Below, piece after piece: positions 45,001 through 55,900 of a stretch of 64,000 nt of DNA. The translations under genes and the position numbers were made by a program. Position 1 is the stretch's first letter. Each line of letters starts with the position of its first letter. Below the pieces are notes generated by a model. It saw only the letters and a list, made by a program, of their open reading frames with translations. It was not told where the DNA came from and made no database searches. This DNA comes from Yamagishiella unicocca (lineage: Eukaryota; Chlorophyta; Chlorophyceae; Chlamydomonadales; Volvocaceae): assembly GCA_003116995.1 (NCBI GenBank), contig BDSL01000087.1, forward strand, positions 144,001 to 208,000, given 5' to 3'.

Positions 45001-48000
45001 CTAGCTGGCATACCCCAACGCCGACGCAGCGCCGCCGGGAAGCGCCACCAGCGGCGACAGCGGCAGGCTGGTGCCGCCACCAGTGCCCACGGTCTTGCGG
45101 GAAATGGCACCCCCGCCAGCGCTGGCTGCTGTCCCCAAGCGCTGTGGCGAACCGGACGTGCGCGGAAGGGACTGCTGGTGCATGGCCGGGGGCGAGGAGG
45201 ACATCGTGACGGCGGACCTGCTCGGCTGGGAGGCGCCCAGGCCCCGGCTGGGCGACTGGGTTGCTTCGTAGCTGCTGGGTCCGTTGATGTTGCTTGCGCC
45301 GGCGTCGACGGCCGCCTCGTCCGCCATGAGGGCGTCGGCCATCAGCACCAAACCCTGGGGCCAATCAAATCCAGCGGGGGGAGTAGGTATGGGCGCGTGT
45401 TGAAACCCAGGACCCAATATCTGTCGCAGGACGGAGAATTTCGACGGCAAGTACTACACGAAGTGCACCCACGTGTCGCAACTGCCCCCGGTGGCCTGCA
45501 CACACACCGTTCCACCCAACACGCCCCAAGCCGCAAACCGCAAAACCCATTCGGGCCACCCATTCCCCATGTGGGCCGCCCACTCCCCCCGGCCGGTATT
45601 TGCCCCTTGCCGCGCCACCGCGCGCCATCAACGCCGGGCCGGCGCCTTGGCCATACGACCCCGCCTCCGGCCCTGCCCGCTGCCGTACCTCCTTGGGATC
45701 CATGGGCGCCATCTCCCCCTCCAGCGCCCGCTCGTCGTCCGCCTCGCTCTCGCTCTCTCGCTCGATCTGGTCGATCACGTCGTCCGGCAGCCCGCTGCCG
45801 GTGCTGTTGGCGTCGTCCTCGCCCTCGTCGCTGTCCGACTCATGGCCCATGCCCGGCCGCCGCATGCCGTAGCGGCCCTTGCTCGAGGCCACGGCGTTGC
45901 GCACCGCCTCCACCGTCGGCGGCGCCGGCGCCGCCGCCAGCTGTGCTGCCAGGCTCGCCTCCAGCATCGCCAGCTTGCCCTTCATGCCGTCCAGCATCGC
46001 CTCCACCGTCTGCAACTTGGCCGCCTTGGGGCTGCCGGCGACGTGGTGGTGGTGCGCGATGCCGCTGACCTCAGCCGCCGGCGCCGGCGCCGCTGCGCCC
46101 ATGGGCGCCAGCCGCTGCGACGGCACCGGGCGGCGGGGCTTGCGCTTGAGCTGCGCCGCAGTGGTGGGCGCCAGGTACCTGGGGTGCGGCGCCAGGCCGT
46201 CGTCCGCCTCCACCAGAGGGTGCGCCAGCGTGAAGCGCAGAGCCGCAATGGCGCCCGCCGAGTCGATGGTGAGTGCGCCGGTGTGCATGGGCAGCGTCAA
46301 GGGGTCCAGTCCCAGCGCCACCGCCAGGCGCTCCGTGGGGTCGCTGATGGACTCCCACAGCGGCCGCTCCTCCACCGCCTGGCTGTCCGGTGGGGGCGGC
46401 GGCAGCGGCTCGTCGTGCCCCTCCGCCAGCCCCTCAGACACCGCCTCCAGCCCCTCGTCGCCGCCCTCCGCGGTGGCGGCGCTGCCCTTGCGGCGCCTCT
46501 CCTGGATGGCGACCCCGGTGAGGAAGGTGTGGTCCTCGGCGCCCGCCTCGCCCTCCTCCTCGTCCTCCTCCTCGTCCTCCTGCGGGTTCACAACAGGGCG
46601 CGCCACGGAAGGACGACGTGTTCGGTTGGGCTGGAGGTACCGGTATAACGGTAAATTACGCAACGAGCAGCGCATTTCTATACGTGGGTGCTGGTGCACC
46701 ACCCCTGTGGCGCAGCAGGCGGTAGCGGCACGACCTCCGCTGCGGCCCTCTCCCCCCCTTTACCTCCATGACCGTGTTGAGACGCCACTGCTCGATGGTG
46801 GCGTCCATGCGGTCGAACGCCTCCGTCACCCGCTCCGTAGCCACGGAGTGGGTGATGACCGCCGCCGCCGCCGCCGCCAGGTTGGAGGCCTGCTGCTTGG
46901 GCGCCGCCTCCGTGATGCGCGCGAAGCGGCCGGTCAGGGAGGCGGCCACTGTGGGCTTGGCGGGCGCCGCGTGGGGCTCCCCGAAGTCCACCTTGGAGGC
47001 GCTGAGGGACGAGGTGAGGCCGCCGGCGCGGGCGTGGGGGCGCTGCACCGCGACCACCTGCAGGCGGAGGGGGTGAGGGCCAGGGTGTGAAGGTTAATCG
47101 AGCGGCACCCTTTTGAAGCAGGGCCGTGTCCGATACAACACCGCGAGTTCGCTCATCCCTACTGGCTGTCAGTAACTACCACGCTCATTTCCCCTGCGCC
47201 CCCGTCCGCGATCTTACGATTGGGTTCCCGGCCAGCAGCAGCCGCTGCAGTGCCGGCAAATGCAGCAGCCCGCCAACCGCCGCCTCCGTGGCGATCTTGT
47301 TGTACGTGAGATCCAGTACGGCGAGCCGGGTCAAGACGGTTGCGAAGCGGTCGTACTGCTGCTGGTCTTCCGTTTCTGAGTAGGAGAGCTGCAGGGCGCT
47401 GCCCTGGTTGTCTGCGAGGAACTTGAGGCGGGGGGCCTCGGAGATGGCGTTGTGGGACAGGTCGAGGTGCAGGAGGCTCGGCGGAGCCAGAGCCGCCAGC
47501 GATGCCAGCGCGCCCCCCTGCGGTTTCGGAGCAACAGAGCGGTCCGGGGCGTCAGGCTGGGGATGCGGCACCGCGCTCGATGCTCCTGGTAAGTCACGTT
47601 CTAAGACTACTGTCATACGTTTTTTTAATTTTAAACAAAAAATGCTTTTGCAAAAAAATGGTTTCCCGTTTTTGAAAGGAAATATCTTTTTTTATCAGCG
47701 TGGGCACAGGCGGGGAGGAGGAGTACCCTCACACACAACCCAAACTACACACACGTCCCCGCGTCGTCCCCGCGGCTGCCCGGGCCTACCCCAACCCCCG
47801 GAGCCCAGACACGGCCCAACCGACTCAGCCCCACCTTGAGACCGTTGTCCGCCAACCGCAGTCGTCGCAGCGCCGGAAACGCCACGCTGGCGACCGGCGC
47901 ACCGTCGTCGCCCGCCGCCGCCGCCCTGGCCACTGCCGCCGCCGCCGCCTTGGCCGCCGCCGCCGTGATCTCCGCCGGCGCCGGCAGGTGCTTCAGGTGG

Positions 48001-51000
48001 TTCGAGGACAGGTCCAGCTCCACCAGCCGCGGCAGCGTCGCCAGCGGCGAGCCCGGCAGTAGCACCATGTGCGGCTGTAGCTGGTTGTAGCTGAGGTCCA
48101 GGACCTCCAGGTACTGGAAGGGGTTCGGAGCTGACGGGCCAAGCAGCGCCGCCACCAGCGCCGCAGTCGCCACATCAGAGGCGGCTGACGCCTCCGCTGA
48201 CAGCACCGGCGGAGCCCCAGAGCCGTCCCCAGCGGCCTCTCCCCCCCCGCCCGCAAGGCTCCTCGCGCCCCCGGAATCCTCCGCCACCACCGTCCACGCC
48301 TCGTACGCCTCCCCGGACTCCGTCACCGGCGCAGTCCCCCCCGCGCTGCCGGCTTCCCCGCTCGTCGTCGCGGCCGCCGCCGCTGCCGCCGCCGCCGCCC
48401 GCGTCTTCAGACGCTTCAAGACGCCGGGTCCTCCAGGGGGGCGGACAGGCTCCCCTCCCTCTGCCGCGTGGCCCCCCTCCGTGACCACGCTCCCAGGCCA
48501 GCGCCCCAGGGTGTGCAGCCGACACGACGCCGCGCGTAGCCGGACCAGCGCCTGCAGGGTGGCCAGGCAGACGATGTCTGGCAGCTTGTTGTCCGAGACG
48601 TCCAGGTTTCGGAGCGCCACAAAGTACGTCAGGTCGGCCGTCTCGACGGCGCCGATGTGCCGTGACTCCAGGGAGGCCGCCTGAACCGCCTCCGGCATCT
48701 CCTCGTCCGCCGCCTCAAGCAGCATGAAGCCGTCCAGCTTGACACCCGACGGGGACGGCGGCGGCGGCCGGTCCCTCCGCCGCTGGAAGGGCGGTGGACC
48801 AGTGGCCATCATGCGCGCCGCCTTGAGCCGCCGCGCCAGGCCGCTGGGCAGCAGCGCCTTGTCGTGCGCCGTACCCTCCGCAATGGACGCCTCCACGCCC
48901 GCGAAGTATGCGGCCATCGCTGCGGCGGTGGCGCTGGCGGAGGTGGGGTGAGACAGGACGCGGCGGCCGCGGCGGCCGGGCACGCCCGCCACGCCCATGC
49001 CGGAGATGGAGATCGAGGGAGGGTCCAGGCCCGGCGCGGCGCCAGTCTTGTGGATGCTCTTGATTCGAATGGCCTCCCCCAGCATCACCTGCTGCTGCAG
49101 GTGCTGGTCAGCGGAGGAGGCGCCGAGGGCCTTAGCGCTGCTGGACGCCGCCACGGCCGCCTTGACAGCCGCGGCGCCGCCCCCCGCCGCGTACCCCCGG
49201 GGCACCTTGTCCCACTCGCGGCTCGAGGTCTGGTGCAGCGGGGGCGGGGCCAGCTCCTCCTCCCCGCCCTCGCCACTGGCTGCCGGGGTGCGCGCCGTGG
49301 CGGCCGTCCCGATGGTGCTCTGCGAGTGGGTGATGTCTGCGCGGGAGGGGCGGCGAGTGGGAGAGGGCGTTAGCACAGAGCGCCTTACTCGCAGTCGGGG
49401 CCGGCGTCGGGACGGAACGGGTGGGGGACGGAAAGGGGTGGGGACGGCGGAGCACCGGACCTGCGCCAGAGCGATATGGAACGGCCTCCCGGCCTGCCCC
49501 CCCGCCGCTATGCGCACCCGGCCATCCGGCATCAGAGGGCGCCGCTGGCCGCCCGGCCCCTCCGCCTGCCCCCAATAAATCCCCGTGTGGCCCCCCCTGC
49601 CCCCACTGACTCCCCGTGTGGCCGGCCCCCGCCTGCCCCCACCTTTACCTGACCGCCTAGTCCTTGCAACCGACTCCCGAGTCACGGACGCCGAGCTGCT
49701 GCTGACCGGCAGCGGCGGGTGGTGGTGCGTCGGGCCCAAACGGATGGCTCCGGGGGGGCCCGACCGCCGCCCCGCCGCCGCCGCCAGCGCCGCCGCCGTC
49801 GCCGCCGGCCGCCCCTCTGGCACCGGGTTCCGCCGCTCCACGAACGGCATCACCAGCGGCCTGTTGCGCCCCAGGGTGCTCACCGTGTGGCCGCCCATGG
49901 CCATCGACGGGACGCTGCTGCTGGCGGTGAGGTTGGCCCCCGAGTCCTGTGCCGACACCTGGGTGGGCTCGGCGGCCTGTCGGGGAACCCGCGGGGAGGA
50001 CCCCGGCGCGCGAGCCGCAGTCGCCACCTCCGGGCGCGCAGCGGACTCCTGCCTCGCAGCCGCCTGGCGCGGGGGCTCCGTGTGCTCGAGCGACGGAGAG
50101 GGCGGCATGGTGGATTCCGTGAAGGCGGAGCCGGGGGGCTGTCCCGCCGCCTCGACGGCTGCAGCCGCGCTGACCATTAGGTCCAGGGAGGGGGAGGGCG
50201 GCCACGTGACGGCGGAGCTGGCGGGCCGGCTGCTGCGGCCGCTGGCGCTGCGGCTGGGGGGCAGCGTGGGAGGACCTGCGCCTGCGTCGCCGTCCGCGAG
50301 GTCTGCATCCTCGGCGGGGCGGCCCGCGTCGTTCTGCGTGTGGTGGCGGTGGTGGAGCCGGCGGTGGTAAGGGTGGTGAGGTTGTGGCGCCAGCTGACGG
50401 GAGGGGGGCTGCGTGCGCAGGCGAGGCCAGGGGGCTCGGGAGGCCCCGAGGCACCGGGCATGAAGACCCCCCATTTGGGTTTCCTCTTTTACCCTATTTG
50501 CACCGCCCCTGGAGTGGCCACATGCAGAGCCCTCTCCACCCACAGGCCCCCCTGCCACCCACCTCAACCCGCTCAGCGATCGGGTCGGCGCCACCGGCCG
50601 CTGGAGCCGCCGAGCCGCCTGCTTCGTCCGTGGGTTCGATGCCGGCCCCCCTGCCGCCGCCGGCGCCCTGGCCCACCCCGCTGTCAGCAGCGCCTGCCGC
50701 CTCCGCTGCCGCCTCCACCTCTCCGGGCGCTGCTTCGGTTGCCGCGTCGTCACCTCCCTCGCCGCCCCCTCCTGCAAGCCGCACACCAGAAGGGCGCGGC
50801 GAATTAGGGAATTACACCGAACTGCGTTGGACGGCTTCTTTGAACTGCCCCGCGGCGCGAGGCTGGGTAAACACCCCCGTGAGCTACCTTACAGGATGGG
50901 GTACCTGCCGACACCCAGCTTGCTCGCGCCACCGCCCATCCTACGGCCATACGCCCAGCACACCGGGACGACTCACGCCCTGTCATTGCCTTGCCCCCTG

Positions 51001-51593
51001 TCCCGCTTTAGACCCGGGAGCCAGCGCGTTCCAGGAGCACCCGGTGCGAGCAGCTGGGTGGCCGCGAGCCCCTGCCTGGGTCAGTGACCCCTGCCTGGGT
51101 CTGTGGCCCCTGCCTGGGTCTGTGGCCCCGGCCTGCTGGCAGCCATCCACGGCAGCGATACGCTGCGGCGCGACCTTGAACAGCCCGCCAGCACTCCACG
51201 GCCTTCGTCGTATACGCCCCGAACCAGCCATCGACGCCAGGTCCGTGCAGGACGACAAGGCCCAGTCCAGCAGTCATGTCGCACCCGCCTTCCCCCGGGG
51301 CCTCGAAACGTCTTTCCTAAGCGGTTTTCCTTTCGTACACGGATTTTCCTTGCAACCCGCCTTCCCCCGGGGTGTGAGGGGGGCTGAGGGTCTCACCTGT
51401 GGCCTCCCCGGAGGTTGCATCTGGAGGCGCGTCCGCGCGCCCCTCAGCTCCGCCACCTTGCTCCCCCTCCTCGTCCGTCGAAGACCCAGCAGCAGCGCCG
51501 CCTGCCGCCGCCGCTTCCTCGGCTCCCTCGAACAAGCTGCCGCCACCGTGCGCACCTTCCCCGCCCTCAGGGCGACTCCGCCCTCTGCTGGGG
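45001..51593 (-). CDS. Leucine-rich-repeat protein, possibly XRRA1-like (5' end not resolved)
   Basis: Exons in transcript order: 51593-51397, 50771-50563, 50333-49649, 49336 to about 47835/47843, about 47585-47218, 47057-46764, 46579-45689, 45354-45001. Phases agree except at the 47.8/47.6 junction. The N-terminal third is Ala/Glu/Ser-rich and disordered. LRRs follow: YFVALRNLDVSDNKLPDI, LEVLDLSYNQLQPHM, LVELDLSSNHLKHLP, LRRLRLADNGL, LLHLDLSHNAISEAP, LAVLDLTYNKIATEA. After the LRRs come an Ala-rich helical segment, an acidic stretch and a Ser-rich tail ending ALGYAS. The arrangement DLTYFVALRNLDVSDNK resembles XRRA1-type LRR proteins, often linked to cilia or nuclei, but this is recognition by memory only. 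A continuous 1013-codon frame (50786-47745) reads through introns and should not be taken as the protein. Confidence 0.7.
47605..47700. other. AT-rich island inside an intron of the LRR gene
   Basis: About 90 bp dominated by A and T runs (for example TTTTTTTAATTTTAAAC and AATATCTTTTTTTATC) in a gene otherwise around 70% GC. It lies at the only exon junction of this gene whose phase does not close with the best splice sites. Confidence 0.85.
51070..51135. repeat. Short intronic tandem repeat (CCTGCCTGGGTCTGTGGCC type)
   Basis: Three to four copies of an approximately 19-bp unit within intron 50772-51396 of the LRR gene. Confidence 0.7.
51297..51362 (+). repeat. Intronic dispersed repeat, copy 5 (antisense to the LRR gene)
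   Basis: Reads CTCGAAACGTCTTTCCTAAG, CGGTTTTCC, then ACACGGATTTTCCTTGCAACC. The host gene is on the minus strand, so the copy is antisense and begins about 35 bp after the 5' splice site at 51396. Confidence 0.8.
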
Positions 51594-52969
51594 CTGCAGG
51601 CGGGCAGGAAAGGCGGTGCGCGTGCATGTTGCCAAAGAGGTGGGATGGACGGGGGTGCTGTTAGGGTGCCGTGCGACAGGGGAGGGGCGAAGCAGGGCGG
51701 TACAGTTGCATGCAATCAAGCGGCGGGGGAGGTACCCGGCATCGCGGGCAGGGGCCTCCGTGGGGTTCAGGCAGATGAGCTCTCAAGCGGAGGGAGCTTG
51801 ACGCTGCGGGCCTGCCAGCAGCAAGGCACAATGTCCCGTCTACGTTGGCTTTATATGAGGGGTATGTGCATGCGCGCTACCATACGCACGAACCTAAGCT
51901 CTCGCGAAGGAGGTACTGAGGTGTCAGGAGTGGACTCCATCGTCTCCGCAGTCTAATTGGCTGCGTAGAAACGCTATGTTCACCGCCGTCACTGGTATGT
52001 GGGTGTCGCCCGCCGCGTCCGGCGCTGGCGCCATGCAGCGCTGGACCCCATGTCGTCCGGGCCAAGACTTCCAAGGAGCCCCCGGGTCTGTATTAGATAG
52101 TTGAAGTCACTAGATAAAAGACAAAGGACGGACCCCTACGGTAAGCAATTCGGAAGAAGGCAGAGTCGTCCGCGGCACTCGCAATAGGTTTCAGCGTTTA
52201 CAGCCCTGTGCAACGCATGTATTGTGTCAATATATACAAATATTTGTTATGCGAGACACAAGCGATTTGAGAAATCTTGTCGCCTTAGAGTGTGGCACAA
52301 CTTCGCGTACCATGGCCAAATTAGTTTTGTAAATCAGGAATTTGGAAGGTATTCTATAGTCAGTAAAGCATGAATATTCAGGCGCACCTTTGCATTTGCT
52401 TTCGTATGTTTCAGGGCTGTCGCAGTCACGGCAGAGGACATGGTGGCACCTCATGCCAAATTGTTGGGCTGCTTCATTCCTTATTCATATATCACTTCAC
52501 CCTATAGTTAATCATGTACCTCTGGAAGGGGCTTGACGTGGCTATGCAGATCGGATTGCTTGCAATCCTCCCCACCTGACCCCGGAGGTACCTCGCTTAC
52601 TACTAGGTGCACGGATCATATGGCGACTGGGTGCGCCGCAAGTGCTGTTGGGATCAGCCCGGCGCCCGCGGGTGCCGGCAAAGGCCCCCGGCGGCCGTCG
52701 CTAGCCCTGCAGCCGTTCGCTTGGATTGGCCTACAGATACTGCCCATAGCTGCAAGCGCCGCTGAGCAAATTGCAGTTGTGCCTCCGCCACTGCCTGGCC
52801 TGCACCGTACGGCACCGTTCAGGTATGCCCTTCCCGTGCATCCTGCACACGCAGCTGGTGAGCAACCCACTTCGCGGCGGCTTCCATCTCCTGTCCACCT
52901 TCGCTTCAACCCGGAAACCCCCTTTCTCCAACCACTTAAGCACGCAGCTGGCGGAAGCTGCATTCCCTA
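51594..52969. other. Divergent spacer between LRR and SNAPC3 genes; missing first exons
   Basis: Both neighbouring genes lack their start codons in the exons I could fix, so first exons must lie here. A plus-strand ATG at 52620 opens a possible first SNAPC3 exon. 52080-52560 is AT-richer and probably promoter DNA. Confidence 0.45.
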
Positions 52970-55900
52970 GTGCGCAGTGTGCATGTGCCCTCCGCTACAC
53001 GAGAGGGCCGCAACTCGCACCCGCTGCCACCTGCTACAAGCAACTCGGAACCCCCCACTTCACACATCGAGTTGTTTACGCCCAACTCCAACACCGCCCT
53101 CGGGCCGGAGGTCATAATTGCCGCCCGCCCCCCGCCCGGTCCCATTCACCCTGCCAGGGTGGCGGAGTACGACCAGCGCTGTCGCCTAGCGGTAGCTGCG
53201 CTGGAGGCAGCCATGCGGCACGCAGAGGAGGCGGCCCAGGTGCGGCCCCGGGGTGTGGGGGTCGGGACCCGGGGGTCGAGGTCCGGGGGCTGGGGTGCAG
53301 GGGTCGGGACCCGGGGTGCAGGGGTCGGGACGGGGGGAGCCGCGACGCGGACAGCGGGGAGCGCTGGCGGGTTGGTCGGGTTGGAGGGGCAGCGGTGGGA
53401 GGCAGCTCGGGTGGTGGTGTTGGTGGTGGTACTGCCGGTGACGAGGCGGCTGGGGCGGCCGCGGGTGTCACGTGCATGCGACAGGCCCGCGACAGACCGC
53501 CGCCTCACAAACCGTTCCAGGTGCAAGGCGGCACGGATCCAGCGACGCCGGAGATGGATCTGGATCTGGATCTTTCGGACCTGGCCGTGTCCCTGCCGCC
53601 GGGCATGGACGGCACCAACCGGGGCCACAGCCCTGTTCCTGAGGCGGCGGCACAGCGGGGCGCGCAGCAGGCAGGAGGGGACGAGGCAGCGGGCGCAGCA
53701 GCCGGGGCAGCAGCAGCGCCGGTGAGGGAAGGGACCGCGCCACAGCGGGCAACAGGAGCGCACGCACCGCAGCTGCCCGAGGTGGGCGGAGGGCCGGACG
53801 GGTCGGGAGGTGGGAAACGGCAGCAGAAGCAGCGGAAGCAGCAGAAGCAACAGAAGCAGCAGAAGCAGCAGAAGCAGCAGCTGGGGGGGGATGAGGCGGG
53901 GCCCCCGGCGAAGCGGCGACGAGTGGCCCAGAGGCGGGGCCGCGCGCAGCCGTCGCCACCGGTCCAGGCTCCTCCTCCGCCGGTGCTGTCGGAGGGCGCA
54001 TGGGGCGCCGTGAAGGTGGAGCCGCAGCAAGATGGGCAGGAGAGCGAGGAGGACAGGAAGCCAGGCGCCGGGGTGCAGCAGCAGGGGCAGCAGCAGCAGC
54101 AGGGGCAGCAGCAGCAGCAGCAGCAGCAGGGGCAGCAGGGGCAGCAGCGGGGGCAGCAGCAGCAGCAGCAGGGGCAGCAGCAGGGGCAGCAGCAGGGGCA
54201 GCGAGGAGGGTCGGATGCTGCAGTAGAGGGTGCCGACATCAGCGGCGGCGACGGCGGCCTTGCTGATAGCCAGCGGCAGCAACAAAGGCCGGAGGTGGCT
54301 GCATGGTGGGAGGCCCTGACCGGGGCGGCCGAGCAGCTGGGGTGTTTGAAGGCGGTGCTGCAGGCGGCGTCCCGGGCGGCTGGGGGCGTTGCGGCGGCGC
54401 AGAAGGCGGCGGCACAGGGGCAGGCAGGGCCGGGCGAGCAGCCCTCCGGCTCCCCGGCTGCGGGTGCGGGCTGGGAGGAGGCGGAGCTGCAGGAGGAGGT
54501 AGAGCGGGGGGACAGGGTGCGGCAGCGGATGCTGGCGGGGGGGCAGGAGCGGTACGAGGATGACGGCAATGAGGGCGGCGGCCGGAAGGCAGGAAGCGGG
54601 CGACGGCGGAGAGCGGCGGACAGGAGCGCCGGCGGCGGAGCGGGGCAGGCGGCGGCGGCGGGCGGCGCGTACGGCAGCGCTGACCAGGGTGTGGCTGCCA
54701 GCCCTGATGCCGCCGGCAGGGAGGACGCCGGCGGGGGTCGCCCAGGGCACGTCTTGTCCGTGGCCGCAGCAGCTGCGGTAGACCGGATAAGGCTGGCGGT
54801 CAGCGGGGGGGCCACGATGCGCCGGCAGCCGCCGAACCCTGGGGTGGCGGAAGCGCCCGCGGAGTTGCAGGAGCCCTCCCTGAAGGTGAGGCGAGCAGGG
54901 GCGGGGCGGGAGGGCTTTCCGATCGCCCTTCCCTTGCATCCCCTCATCGCGTTGATGCCACCCCGGGAGTCGCAACACCGACCCGACGATGGGTGCATAG
55001 GTTGGTGGCCAGAGGTCTTCAGTAGCCGCCCTCCCCGCACCTCTCTTTGACCCTGACTCCAATCAGCATCCCACCCGACCCTATGCCAACCACCCCAATT
55101 TCTCCCCACCCGACCGCCCGGCGGTTAGGACGAGGTGGTTGTGTGGGTTGTAGTCTGCGGCCCCGGCCAGCCCCAGGTGCTGCACGAGGAGTTCCTGATG
55201 CTGGGCAGCCAGAACCTGGCGGAGCTGAGGGACGTGATGGGCTGCGCGACAGAGGACGCGATGCGGGAGGCGGCGGAGGCGGCGGTGGGGCCGGAGCCGC
55301 CGGCTCCGCGGGCGGCAGCAGCTCATGCCTACGCATACCCGGGGTCAGCCGGTGGGGAGAGAGGAGCACGAGGCGGAGGCCGGCGGGCGGGGTTGGAGGA
55401 GCCGCCGCGCAGTGGTGCCGATGGCGCCGGTGACGGCGGCACGCGGGCTGGGAGTCGTGCCCAGGGCGGCGGTGCTCAGGCCGCTGGCGCTGCCGCGCAG
55501 CCGTCGGGGCTGCCCCCGAGCCACGGCTCGTACGTGTTCCTGGAGGGGCGGTTCTACCGGGAGGAGCGGCACGAGGACGCGGAGGACTACACGGAGCCCA
55601 TCAGGGCGCTGTGCAGGTGGGGGGGAGATAACCCGGTGCAGGTGGGGGGGAGATAACCCGGTGCAGGTGGGGGGGAGATAACCCGGTGCAGGTGGGGGGG
55701 AGGCAAAGGGACAGCCGCAGACCGGGGTCGATTTTGAGGGGTTCAAAGGCACACATGGGTTCGAATCCAGGTTGAGGCAAGGTATGCCCTTTGCCTGCCC
55801 CTTTCCGGACCCGGGTCCGAGTTCCTGCCTGTCCACCTGCCCAGCTACCCCGGTGTGCGCATCACCACCTGGAGAGGCGAATCGGGACCACCCTAGTACA

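Noticed and set aside
47745..50786. Continuous 1013-codon frame as one exon
   Set aside because: It passes through good GT-AG introns (for example 49648-49337 and 50562-50334), and its N-terminal part is not the phase-consistent frame. High GC makes introns stay open.
55740..55790. tRNA-like GGGTTCGAATCC box in a SNAPC3 intron
   Set aside because: The T-stem is poorly paired and no acceptor or anticodon arm could be found, so it is not a tRNA gene.
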